From Neckera pumila (Eukaryota; Streptophyta; Bryopsida; Hypnales; Neckeraceae): a stretch of 64,000 nucleotides of DNA. Below the pieces are notes generated by a model that was given only the letters and a program-made list of their open reading frames with translations, made no database searches and was not told the DNA's origin. Made by a program: the position numbers and the translations under genes. The DNA is taken from contig OZ018408.1 in NCBI GenBank assembly GCA_963969595.1, forward strand, positions 22,875,823-22,939,822. The letters are read 5' to 3'. Shown in pieces: positions 23,008 through 34,440 of the stretch (the first letter of the stretch is position 1; each line of letters begins with the position of its first letter).

Positions 23008-23026
23008 TAAGAGAGGTTCTACTGTA

Positions 23027-26000
23027 TTTTAAACTAAAATGGTCCTGTAGTGGAGGTCGGACTGGTGGTATTGCCGACAATCAATCAATAATTGGATGCG
23101 TCCAAACATTTACTCCGGGCTATTAATTTAGATTGGGGCTGTTGTCGGTATTCATTTGACTCTTGGGTCAGCTCCTCAGCTCCTCTGTAGGTTGTCTGTA
23201 CTCTGTACAGTAATTGCCACCCCTCTTCAAGAACTGCAAAGCTCCATGATCCAAGTTGGAATTTCCCAATGCAATTAATGTCGGAGATTGCGCTTGTTAT
23301 TGCTTTAATTGTACTGTATATATGGTTTCATTCACAAGGGAGTCAGAAGAGTTAAATACCAAAATTAATGAAACGGACTTTACCATCTCGATCAATTGAA
23401 CCGTTTCAATCATTCCGTTTCATTTGTGTCAAAAAATTTAAAAAATAAAATAAAATAAAATAAGTACGCTGCATTGTGTGTGAAGCACTGTCCTTGGACG
23501 GTTGGCGATTTTGACTTCATCTTACTCGTCTTGTACGCTATTTTCTTGCTCAGTTTCTGATTGCATTTGAATGTTCTTGGATTGCCGCTTCACCAGAAAT
23601 ATTGCTGCTGTTGAAATTTGAAGTCGTGTTGCAATTCATTCGAAATCCTTGTCAAGATTGTCGGTACGAGGAGGAAATTCTACTAATTCTACTAATTAAG
23701 ACCTTTGTACAGAATACCCCATTTTGAGGATACTGCTTACACTGCTTTAGGAGTTTAGGGCACAACTCTAAGCTGGACTGGCACAAATTTAATTAGAAGT
23801 TTAATCGATGGCACAAATTATTTGGTACTGTTAGTATGAAGTTGGTGTCTTTCTCAGGGGATTTAGGATTGAGCTTGAACGCTTGAGTCTCCTCATTCGG
23901 CGAGATCCTAAATTTTCGTATCCGTTTCCTTCTTGAGAACGAATAGTCTTGCTTTTTGGAGCTCACGTGCATACCTAGCGAGTGTCGAACTGATCAATTC
24001 TCCATTTAGCAGCAATCCTTGAGACGATATAATCATGGATGCAGTATTCCTGATCCTCGCTTTCAAGAGTTGTGCAATTCACTCTAATGTAGTTATCAAC
24101 TGTGAAGTGTACGTCTTGAGCAAACTCATACGTCGAATTGTCGGTGACTGTCGGTGTTCGTTGTCGGTAGACTTGCACCATGAGATTCACCACCAAAGAT
24201 GTTGCTTCATTGACTACGGTAGTTCTCTTTTAAATGATTGTTTCCTACTTCAAAGTACCAGTACGAAGTGGGGTTAGGGTTTGGGCCGAATGTGGGAGGT
24301 CTTGAAGCTGTGACATCTGGGAGGGATCGGAATTCGAAGCTGCTGCTGCTGGTATCAGTGTTAGTGAGAATTTCTTGGTTCTGGAGTGTGTATATTCTAC
24401 ATTGTCTGCTTCTTCTTGGAGTTCGTTGCGGTGATCTTTCAGCGTGTGTAGCTTGGAAGGGCTGGATCCATTCAATTGGGCATGATTTTCTGTTGACTTT
24501 TTTGCTTTCTCGATCTCTTTGTTGCTCTGTTTTCGAGTTGAGGTCTTGCGATGCTGGCAGCATAATTTGTCTTCGGGCTTGCGTTTGCAAAGACAAGCGT
24601 TTCTGGGTGCATTTGTTGAACTTGCTCTCAGCGGTTGAAGCTATGTTATATGGTCTCAAGCAGCATTGAATTTGGAGAGGCAAAGTTATGTCTTATAATC
24701 TTGTCATTTAGGATTATAGCATCTGTTATTGTAGACCATACGCTGGATTGATCATGATCGAAGTCACTGAACAGGTGTCAACCATTGACAGAGGTTTTTG
24801 TACAGGAACATGAAAGTACAGCCTGATTATAGAAATATCATACCTCGGCACTTCCACTTTCATGGGTCTATGAAACCTTGCCGGCACTCGCCTCTCCCAC
24901 AGTTGCCGGAACTTCCACCATTATAAGAGTGCTCATTTTATCCGTTTTAGGGATATGTCTTGCTCTGCTCGTTCTTCATTGTCACTGCCTGAAATTTGAG
25001 ATAACGCCCCAGGTGACAAATGCCATGGGTAGTATTTTCCTGTTAATGATGCTGCTAGCTCGTGGGTTTTTTTTTGTGGCGAGTACTCCTTCCCTCCAGA
25101 ATTGTGCTAGTGCTGTGAAAACTTGTTACTTGATTATCTTATTTCGCTCCTGCAAGTGATTGCTATGGGTGGGATTTACGTGTTGAAGATGCTGCTCTAC
25201 ATAGTTCCTTGCGTTGCCTTAGTTGTGGGAGCATTAGAGATCGTTGTTTGGCTGGTCCACTTGGGTGCAATAAGGTAAGTACATCCAATTGCATCACTAC
25301 GTACATCCCCTTTTTATTTCAGAACCTAAATCTAGGACAATTATTCTTGTCTTACGACATTCGTGCCACATCAATAAGCGAAGAATGACAACTCTAGATT
25401 TAGGTATGAAATGAAGATGGGGTTTGCATTGTGCGGCAATAAGGTAGGAGTGACTATTAGGTATAGTTACCTTACATGCTCCTACTTGGTTGGTGGATTT
25501 TAGGGACTCTGCCTCGGCGGGGTGCTCCATGCACAAGACTTCTGGTGAAATGCTTGGACGCTAGCACGGTTTTGTGGCTTGGCTGCACAACTTGTGGGAA
25601 CCTATCGCAGATCACCTCAAGTGGAAAATCTACACTTGAAGTGCAAACTCTTCGAATGGGACGTACTTGAGGCATCGTGTTTTGATGGATTCCATGAGAC
25701 TTAATTTTTTTGAATGCAAACTCTAGTCAGCTACAAAATCTTTCAGGATCTGAATTGACTTCAGTTTGTTCTAATCATGTTCTACGTCCGTGAAATTCAA
25801 GCACGCAGTCTGTACGTAGCTAGTGAAGCATGAGTTAGTCGCTAGAATCTTTGGATACAAGAGGATATATTCCAAATGTCGACAACCTGATTTGAGCATG
25901 CTGTTGTCTTCAAGGATTGCTAAGATGCATTCATCAGATTGATCAACCTAATAACAAAATTATCTCAAACTCGTTTCTTCAACTTATGCAAATCAATGTG

Positions 26001-26750
26001 ACCTCTAAGTTAGACCCATTCCATGGCACAGATTCCAGATCCAAAAAACTCCCATCACATGAAAGGTAAATATATCCAAACGTGAATCCCATGTGTACAG
26101 TACACTTTTGTATACTTGTCCAAGACTGAAATGCTACGCAATTAAAAAGAAGACACTTTTCCTTAAACAAATGCGATATGCTCAAATTGTCCGATCCCAT
26201 GTGTACACCATGGAACATGCTCTCAGAATGTACTGAAATGTGATAATATTAAAAGAGCCAACCAACCCGACAGTAGATGAATTATAGATTTATTTCATCC
26301 CTAGGATGCATGTGCTGGATTAAAAGCAAGCCACATGGCGTAACAGACCCTTCCTCCCAACTCCCGCACTCCACTTCTCGACACCGTCCTTCGGTCGGTT
26401 TTCGACACCATTGCCTTCCGCCTCCGACCAGTGGTCGGTCTGATATACCGAACATGGACGTTGCACACTCCTTCCCTTCCGCACATTCTCCTCCATCAAA
26501 CGTACTGTACAGTACCCAATCACTTCTTGCACAGGCAGGGATTCAATCAATCGGAGTATTGCCATACCCAAGTGCTAATTTCTACTTCTCTATTGAGATT
26601 CTAGTGCAAAACTTCTACCAAATTTTGCACTAGAAATTAGCGGGTTTGGGCTACTCGCTTTTTTATTTGAATCGATTTGAACTCAGGAGTGTAGTCCATG
26701 TGGAAGACTGTGTTGCAGCTGAAGTGTTGCAGCTGAGTACTGCAGTAGAA
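23027..26750. other. Intergenic; no assignable gene, contains promoter region of the gene at 26751
   Basis: Patches at 24000-24680 and 25450-25670 have balanced composition and open frames on both strands (up to 158 codons, minus, 24207-24683). None shows a known domain or consistent splice structure, so I make no gene call. The last few hundred bases precede the seven-exon gene and include the palindrome GTACTGTACAGTAC near 26500. Confidence 0.35.
25307..25423. repeat. Short foldback element
   Basis: Imperfect inverted arms of about 32 bp begin CCCC and share ATTTCA and ACCTAAATCTAG blocks (25307-25339 against 25391-25423). An 11-bp direct repeat GCAATAAGGTA lies outside on both sides (25267 and 25436). 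It is probably a small MITE. Confidence 0.55.
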
Positions 26751-29700
26751 ATGGAGCCGCGATTATTCGTTTCTGCGTTTTTGGTTTGTACTCTTGTAGG
26801 GACTGCTATAATTGGCATTGGCGTCGATGCATACCAGCAGGCCTTTGCTCCCAGTGATGTGCTTCCTCTGTTGCCGAGGTCCATTGCCATGCCAGTGCTC
26901 AAGAGTTTACACAACCCAGTGGATCTGCTGCCGAAGTTTGTGGCCGCGGTCTCTTCTCGAAACGACACGGTGCAATGGAAGGGGACCTGCTTTTATGTGA
27001 ATGAAGCTTATATGGAGTACACTGAGCCTAAGGAGGATGGGCATAATGGGGGTGGCATTCTTCACATTAAGGTAGCTGGCTTTTCTATTTGAATTGTTGG
27101 TTTTAGAGATTTTGTCACACTCTGTGCTTCATCGTTGAGGTGTATTGTGCATGTTGGAAGAAAACCCTTGTTTCTTAAATTAACCAGAAAACATTCAAAC
27201 CGAGATTCAAACCTAACAAGATTCCCAGATTGCTTATTCACAGATTTAGGGTTTGATTGTGCTTTTGGCAAGTGAGCGAGATGTCATGGATTTAGAATGC
27301 TCAATTTGATTGATCATGTTGTGAATAGTATTTTTTGGATAGGGTGGAATCTTATACCACCTGAATCAGTGAAGAGGATTGCATATGTTGGTCTAAGAAA
27401 AACTAAATTGAACAAAAGAAAGTCCCCACATGGCATACTTAAAATTCCTAAATACATGGAGAGCCGATTTGGGCTTCTTGGTCATTAGGGGGGATGCCGT
27501 GGTTAAGTTTAAAGTGTCGGTTCGAGATATAATCTTAGTGACAATAGGTGATGTGCACATTATCAAGTAAGTTAATATTTTGTTTTTTGGATATTTGCAG
27601 ACAAGCAACGCACACAGCTGGACATGCATGGACCTTTACGTTTTTGCAACGCCGTACCGTCTGACTTGGACCTTCTACTTTACAGGACGCCATCACACAT
27701 TGAAAATTGATAAGTGGGAAGAAGGGGAGCTCGACTATGTAATTTCCATGACCTTCTTCTTGCCTTTCAAAAGAAAAGAAATGGCTTTTATGTTCTAGTT
27801 AGGTTTTTAGTAAAATTAGATTATTTATGGAAACACCGTAAAATAGAATCCTCCTTGATTCATGGGAGGTCTCGCTACGGTTACAATGATCGTGTGAAGG
27901 CCTCCTCATATTGCCTAGGGAGGCATTTGTGTGGCTATAGACACCTCCCATGAATCACGGAGAAGATTCATCTATGAAGTTATCTAAAAGTGTTTGATCA
28001 ATGAATTTTTCTGATCTTATTATTTTCAGATGATGAAGAAATGATACTCATTTACATGTACATGCTCTGAAATGCTGTCAAAGTGCATCCTCTTTTCTCT
28101 TTTACTCTTTTTTGTAGATATTTAACCTTGGACAATTGTAATATTATTACGTCACGTGAAGTTGGGTTTTTAGAACTGTTGAGTTAGTACAGAGTATCTT
28201 TACGGTTCCAGGTTCTCATCAATTTGGTCTTCTTGTGATACAGGTGAAGAACAAAGGGTTTTCAGTGTTTTTGATGCCAGCCGGTATGCTGGGAACTTTG
28301 CTAGCGTTGTGGGACGTGATTCCATTATTTTCTAGTTCAGGGTGGGGAGAAAACTCTAATATTGCTTTTATCAAATCTCATATGGGAGTGGAATTCGTCA
28401 AGCGCCAGCAGCCTCGTGTGACAAATGTCAATGTCGCCGACTTACATTCAGGAGACTTTTTAGCCATGTCCAAAATCAGAGGCCGATGGGGTGCATTTGA
28501 GACTCTTGAAAAATGGGTGACTGGAGCACAGGCTGGACACACTGCGGTTTGTCTCCGTGACGAAGACGGCAAGCTCTGGGTTGGAGAATCCGGTCATGAA
28601 AATGATGCTGTAAGTTTTCATCTTTTCAAAATTATGGATTTGAATGGCAAAGCATAACAAGGTTTTCAGTAATTGTTTCAGGAACTTCCAGACAGCATCT
28701 TAAAGAGAATCTTCTTCATAATTCAGAGGGAGGTCTCCCCTGGCCTTACAGAGGCCTAAGTATCGTGGGGAATTCCCCGTTTGGTCACTGTGACTATTGA
28801 GAGAGTTTCCATGAGTCACTAGGAAGATTTACTCTATGATGCTATCTAATACTTAGTAGTTCTTAACGCAGTCTAAGTTTAATGAAAAAAATCTTGTGAT
28901 CCTTGGATGCTGATATTGAATTGCTGAACAATGCCACATAATGAAGTATTGCATAAGATGGTTTCTTGCTGTGAATACTTATCTTTGCCAAATAAAGTTT
29001 TTTAACATATGTGAACATTCGTGAGATTTAATCCTTGTTTTCTATACAGGGTGAAGAGGTAATCGTCGTAATTCCATGGGAAGAGTGGTGGGAGTTACAA
29101 ACTTCAGATGTTGCCAATTGTCACGTAGCGGTCTTGCCATTACATCCGGCTTTGCGTGCAAAATTCAATGTGACGGCTGCATGGGAATACGCTCGCCGAA
29201 TGAATGGTTTGCCTTATGGCTATCATAACATGATTTTCAGCTGGATCGATACTCCGACTGACAATTACCCCCCTCCTCTTGACTCCAACTTGGCAAGTCT
29301 TCTGGCAGTATCATATCATCTTTTGTCACTCTCTGATTGTTATGTTACAATTCAAGTGAATAGGTCATAATTTTGGGGGATCAATTTTCGCCCTTGCCTT
29401 CAAATAAATACTAACAGCAACTTTATATTGATGGCAGGTGGCGTCTGTGATTACTGTGTGGACTCGACTGCAACCTGATTATGCCGCGAATATGTGGAGT
29501 GAAGCTTTGAATAAACGACTAAATACAGAGGTAACCGACTCTCTGATCACTGGCAGTGAGAAGTTTCCTCTGTAAAATGCTTCCTCAGAAATTTGTGATA
29601 CTACTTGCCATGTTATAATATGGCCACGTGTTTTCTATGGATCTAGAAATGGGCCAACTTTGTAAATTAATGACTTCCTTTTGCAAATGCGTGTAAATTG

Positions 29701-30885
29701 ACAAATCCAATTTTTTAGTGCAAAGTCGTGTCAAATGCAAATTTTGGCTGTGAGTAACTCAAATGTGAAGACAATGGCTCATTGGCTTCAAACTTCAAAC
29801 CTTGCAGAGAACAGCCACATGTCAAGGATTCCTTTTCATGCCAATTTTAGAGGGTTTTGTAGATTGTTATGATGTGATTGAGCCCTACTTTTTGGCAGTG
29901 AAGTTACAGACACATACAAATATTGTTTTTGGCAGGGTCTTGATCTTCCTGGGGTAATGGTAGAGAGTGAGAAACAAGGTATTCCATTTGAGGAGCTTCT
30001 GGCTATCCCAGAGAAGGATGATTGGGAGTACAGTGATGGTTTTTCCACAACCTGTGTGGCCTTCATTCTCCAGATGTACAAAGAAGCTGGACTTTTTGAC
30101 TCCCTTGCCACTTCCATCCAAGTCACAGAGTTTACGGTTCGTGCCAAACTATTCAGCTTTTTATTTACATTTCAGATTGCGTTACAGTGTTTTAATGTTT
30201 TCCAATCTATCTGTTGAAATCTTAGTTGCCGACTGTATTGAATTAGCTTGGCTGTGTTGGAGGCCGGCTTGAAAGCACTTTGAGATGCGTTTCAAGCACA
30301 GGACTAGAGAGAAGAGAATAAACGCCAGCCATTATCTGTAGGCTGGCGTGCCTTGGGAGTGCGTTCATCTTGGGCTGCACGTTTGGTCCCGAGAGTCCAA
30401 AACGAGTATAGGGCTATTTATAATCGTGATTGGATATGGAAGAAAAGTCGTTAAAACTGAAATAGACTTAAAAGTTTCCAAATGAAAACCTCAAGTTTTA
30501 AAAATAAGTTGCGAGTAACAATAATCGCTGAAGACGCGTGTTATTAATTTAATAGTTCCTAAAAACAACTTACAAGTTACCTAGCAAGTCCTTGCAGAGC
30601 CGCCTTGAATTAGATTTACCCTCGGTGCATGCTGTAATTGATTTTTCTTTCGTTTTTCTGAAACAATTGCAGATCAGGGATGCCTACATGCTCAAGTTTT
30701 TTGAAGATGACGTGTCTCGGTTGCCAAGCTGGTGCAATGTCACAGACACAGCGACCCCATTTTGTCAAATTTTGGGAGAGTATGAGATGGAGCTCCCAGG
30801 CTACAACTCTCTGGAGGCCTATGCTCATATGAACGAACGGTGCCCTTCGCTGCCTCCAACTTACAAGCGGCCCAAGAATTGTTGA
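26751..30885 (+). CDS. Conserved plant YiiX/NlpC-P60-like protein, seven exons, ~524 aa
   Basis: Exons: 26751-27071, 27601-27738, 28244-28609, 29050-29292, 29438-29530, 29936-30136, 30673-30885. All joins are phase 0. Introns are GT-AG except intron 4, whose donor is GC (TTG|GCAAGT). The start MEPRLFVSAFLVC is followed by a hydrophobic stretch, a signal peptide or anchor. The core resembles permuted NlpC/P60 (YiiX/LRAT-type papain-fold) proteins: HSGDFLAMSKIRG, then AGHTAVCL (candidate catalytic His), LWVGESGHE (acidic residue), AWEYARRMNGLPYGYHN, and later STTCVAFILQMYKEAGLF (candidate nucleophile Cys). The protein ends CPSLPPTYKRPKNC. It matches a plant-wide single-copy-like family that I recall as Arabidopsis At4g27020/At5g54870-type proteins of unknown function. 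Enzymatic activity, perhaps thiol hydrolase or acyltransferase, is inferred from the fold only. It probably acts in the secretory pathway. Confidence 0.93.
27846..27970. repeat. Foldback MITE in intron 2
   Basis: Inverted arms contain GATTCATGGGAGGT on the left and ACCTCCCATGAATC on the right, bounded by GAATC/GATTC, with a second small hairpin in the loop (GAGGCCTTC-like). It is related to 28706-28832 in the next intron. Confidence 0.75.
28706..28832. repeat. Foldback MITE in intron 3, same family as intron 2
   Basis: The left arm GAGAATCTTCTTCATAATTC and the right arm ending CATGAGTCACTAGGAAGATT are imperfect inverted repeats. They share GGGAGGTCTC and the 3' flank CTATGATGCTATCTAA with the intron 2 element (CTATGAAGTTATCTAA). 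Confidence 0.65.
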
Positions 30886-33164
30886 TATTGGACACATACT
30901 TTTGTAAAGACATACTTTTGTAAAGATTGACTGGTATGTTTATTGACACCTGAAAAGATCATGTGGATAGGAAGATATTGCAACAGATGGTATGCATGAT
31001 CCATTGCAACCTATTGCAGTCTTATTCATGAATTTTAGAACCCAAATGGGAGATGATGATACATGCGCTTGTTGATGATATGAGATTGATTGATATGACA
31101 CATTTTGCGCGATCAAACTTTTCTAGCATTTAAGTTCTCTTAGCCCCAAGAGTTGAGTACCCTTGATTATATGATACCCTTGAAACTCCTCTTTTATTAT
31201 ATAATGAAGATGGGCTTCTTGTGGATCCCAAAAATATTAAATAAAGGTTTGTGTTTAGAATCTCAAACGGCTTTGCAATGTTGATGACAATTGTTGATGA
31301 AATAGATGTCTTTAGAGGCTCTAGACCAAAGGGGATGAAGCTTTGCATCGATATTTTGAGTAGGATCTTACCTATAAAGCGAGCTAGTGCAATAAGGATT
31401 GAACCTCTTGTTGGGTATTTGCTTGTTTGTCTTTGCATACAAAGTTTGTAGGGATGTTGGAAGCATAGAAGTTTTAACTCAACTTTTGAGAAGTGTAAAA
31501 ATATGCTTTGTAAAATATTTGTAAGTTTCTAGTAACAACATAAATGGAATTGGATAATTTCACACAAATTGTTGTAGCAATTTCAAACAAATAAACACCA
31601 TAATAACATGTATTCATGAAGGATTAGAAGTCGCTTCGACTTCTCTTCAAAGCATCAATAACCACGATTATTTTTTCAAACAAAAAATAATAATAATCAA
31701 TACAAGATATTGCAAATGTAAAAATGAGCCTCTAAACAGGTTAATTACTCTATTGTGCATAAAGGGATGTGGCTCATTGATCTCGATTCACACTCCAAAG
31801 TTTATGTCCTTGGGTAGAGATTGCAAAACCTAGTCTCTAATTTTTCTTTAAGTGCAATACTAAAACTTGAAGGTTTGACAAATCTGAATTGTAAGATACC
31901 TTCGTTAAACCTCAATGGAGCTTGATTTCTAGAATTAGCAAGCATGCATTGGATATAAAGAAGATGGTAGTACTTCATAATCTTGTCCTTTGACATTATG
32001 GTGTTTTCCACTTGAATGTCTTGATTGAGCATGATTGTGTATTATGGTTTCCTAATTGCCTTTTCAAAAGGAATATTATTGTTCAAAACAACATTAATAA
32101 CTAGGTATTCATCACTGGATGGCAAGCTAGCCAAAAACGCATCAATTTTCTATCCTTTAGGGCTACTCTCTAATAGTAGATGTTCACAGATATCCATATC
32201 ATTTATATATGACCATATTGATCACAAATTTGAAGCAAGCTCTTGGAGATATCACTCCTTCAAATTAAGGGTTATATGCCAGCTAAGAGGGTATTTGATG
32301 CTTGGCTATTTACCTTAATTTTGTATTTAAGATGATTGTATTTTTACATGAAAAGCTATGAGGGGCATATTTCCAATATCCTATGTTTTTTGCAAACTAA
32401 TTCATGCAAGATTTCAAGTCAGGCTATCTTACATATAAAATTTAAGTGTCCAATTTTTCTTTGCCTCCATCCTTCTTCATAAGTTTTTCTTTACTCTACT
32501 ATATACCTTGTACTAGTTGTATACCATAAAACCAACAACAATTAATACAAATGCCAGTAAGCAAGTGGCAATTTTTAGTTCTTAATTAAAGGCCAATCAT
32601 TTGTTGAACAAGTGATTGAAAATATAGGTAGAGTCTTATGAAGTCAATTTTGGTCACATATTCATGAAATTTTGAAACAAGGTATGAACATGTATTTTTT
32701 TAGTGGTAGTATAATTTTTTCTGATTGAATGTCTTTATCACAAGTTATATTTCCCTAAATTTTGTTAGTAGCCTAAGCAATGTGGTCATCTTTTAGGCGT
32801 CTTTTGAGCATCTTCTAAAAAAACATTCATCATCTTCTTAAATTTGGCATATATGTATATAATCAATAAAATACGACATACAATTGTCCAAAGAATTTAA
32901 CTCTCAAATCACATTCTAAGAGGAATCAAACTTTATTAGCTATGTTGGAGCAACTTCAAAAAATAACACTTTATTTTTTTCTCACTTCAAATATTATAAT
33001 TTTCAATCCACTTTGTCAAATGGGCTGAAATTTTTTACACATTGCCTTATTTGCTGGATACACTTGTATACAATTGGAATTCAAAAAATAATGATTTTGT
33101 TTTGGAAAATGCATTAAAAATTGGTAGTTCTAGACTTCTCTTCTTCCAAAACACATGAACAACC
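30886..33164. other. Intergenic, AT-rich, no supportable gene
   Basis: The 3' UTR of the upstream gene should lie in the first few hundred bases. At 31800-32250 the minus strand has a patchwork of short frames (for example FLASLPSSDEYLV) that vaguely resembles decayed copia gag, too weak to call. Nothing else is recognised. Confidence 0.45.
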
Positions 33165-33497
33165 ATTGTTCCTTTGGAGGACAAATGGAATTTCGGACAA
33201 GTACCTATGGTCCCAATTTTTGTCCTAGTTTCTTGGAACATTTTTTTGAAGATAGAAAAATTGATTAGCTTCAAATAAATATTAATTTTTTTCAGTCATT
33301 GCCCTGGATCAAAAGTTTTACCAAAATAAGCTCAAAATAAAAAAAAGAGGGCAAAAAAAAAATTCACAAAAAAGTGAATTTTTTTTTTAATTTTTTTCCC
33401 TCATACATCATTTTTTTTTTCTATATGGAAATCTTTGATTCATTTCATTTGGATTTGTTATGAAAAAGCCTTAGTATAGTGCCAAAGATCCTTGGCT
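33165..33497. repeat. TTAA-family, partial copy (copy 6)
   Basis: GTTCCTTTGGAGGACAAATG, then GACAAGTACCTATGG, GATTAGCTTC and CATTTCATTTGGATTTGTTA correspond in order to the left half of the 21312 copy. The outer TTAA end has decayed. It abuts a second copy, in the opposite orientation, at 33502. Confidence 0.6.
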
Positions 33498-33501
33498 TTA
33501 A

Positions 33502-34440
33502 CCTCTAAAGGACCAAGGCCTTTTTTAGCAAACAAAATACTCAAAACTGCCATTTCTATTGTAGGGAGTAAAAACATTTGAAAATTGTTGTTTTCCGACA
33601 TTTTATTGTAGGATCTTATACTTGACTAGCATGAGAGTGTGTGTGGAAAGAATTTCAAAAAATTTGATTGCATACATTGCATGATATCTATATTTTCATT
33701 TAAAGCAATGAAAACAAGTTCTTTTAACCTTTCGGGACTAGATTATTTGACTTTGAACCTTCCTAACTTAAATTATTTGCACTATAGAGTTGTGAGCTTT
33801 GAATTTTTATAGTAGAAAACTGAATTCAATGTCTATGAAAAAACATTTAATTCAAAAAAACTTCATTTTCATTTTGAAGGAAATTGTTGAGCAGATGAAA
33901 AGGTAAAAGATAGAAGGAAAAGCTAATTTATTAATATCTCTAAGATGAAATTCAAACGTACTAATCCTAATGGTGAGAATGTTTTGGGCAACAAGCTAAA
34001 TCATTTGGCATTTTTTTTTTTAATTATAAAAATTACATTCAGGAATGAACTCTATAAGTTACTTTTTCAAGAAAATGCTTAGATTGCTCCCAAAACAAGA
34101 TTGTCTGTAACTTTTACATAACTTATTGAAACAAATGAATCAAAGCTTTTTATAGACAAAAATTTAATCTATGAGAAAAAATTAAAAAATTAAAAATTAA
34201 AATTTTGCAAATATTTTTTGTTGCTTCAAAGTCTTGTCGTAGTTAAATCTCTATTGGGTGTTAACACGTATAATCCAATTACGCCTTCCAAGCAATGAAT
34301 CCCTTTTTTGAGCTATTTTGGGCATAACTTTTATCTTTGGGCACTAATTTGGAAAAAAAAATTATATTTCCACAAAGATAAAAAATTATTTTATCTTCAA
34401 AAACAGTTTCATTGGTACTTGATGGAGACAAGTACCATAG
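33502..34440. repeat. TTAA-family, copy 5, right end decayed
   Basis: It begins CCTCTAAAGGACCAAGGCC after TTAA (33498-33501). The order of blocks (CTCAAAACTGCCATTTCTATTG, GTAGGATCTTATACTTGACTAG, and later TGGGCATAACTTTTATC) follows copy 2 at 5805. The right terminus is unclear; a TACCATAGG block near 34435 is where the end is expected. Confidence 0.6.

Larger units (their letters stand above)
20751..23024. mobile_element. Pogo/mariner-like TIR element hosting nested repeats
   Basis: The left end CAATAGAACCTCTCTTAGTG and the reverse complement of the right end, CAGTAGAACCTCTCTTAGTG, agree at 19 of 20 bases and are flanked by TA on both sides (20749-20750 and 23025-23026), as for Tc1/mariner/pogo elements. 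A further internal end-like sequence (GTTCTACTA then TA at 21174-21175) would define a shorter 423-bp element starting at the same left end. A 924-bp TTAA-family element and a 139-bp Tourist MITE lie inside. No transposase frame survives. Confidence 0.65.

Noticed and set aside
24207..24683. 158-codon minus-strand frame as a possible gene
   Set aside because: Its composition is Ser/Pro/Arg/Gln-rich without a conserved motif, and the plus strand is open over the same bases. No start or splice pattern decides between them.
31802..32250. Possible old copia gag on the minus strand
   Set aside because: Only one short phrase is suggestive, frames are broken throughout, and no flanking element structure is visible.
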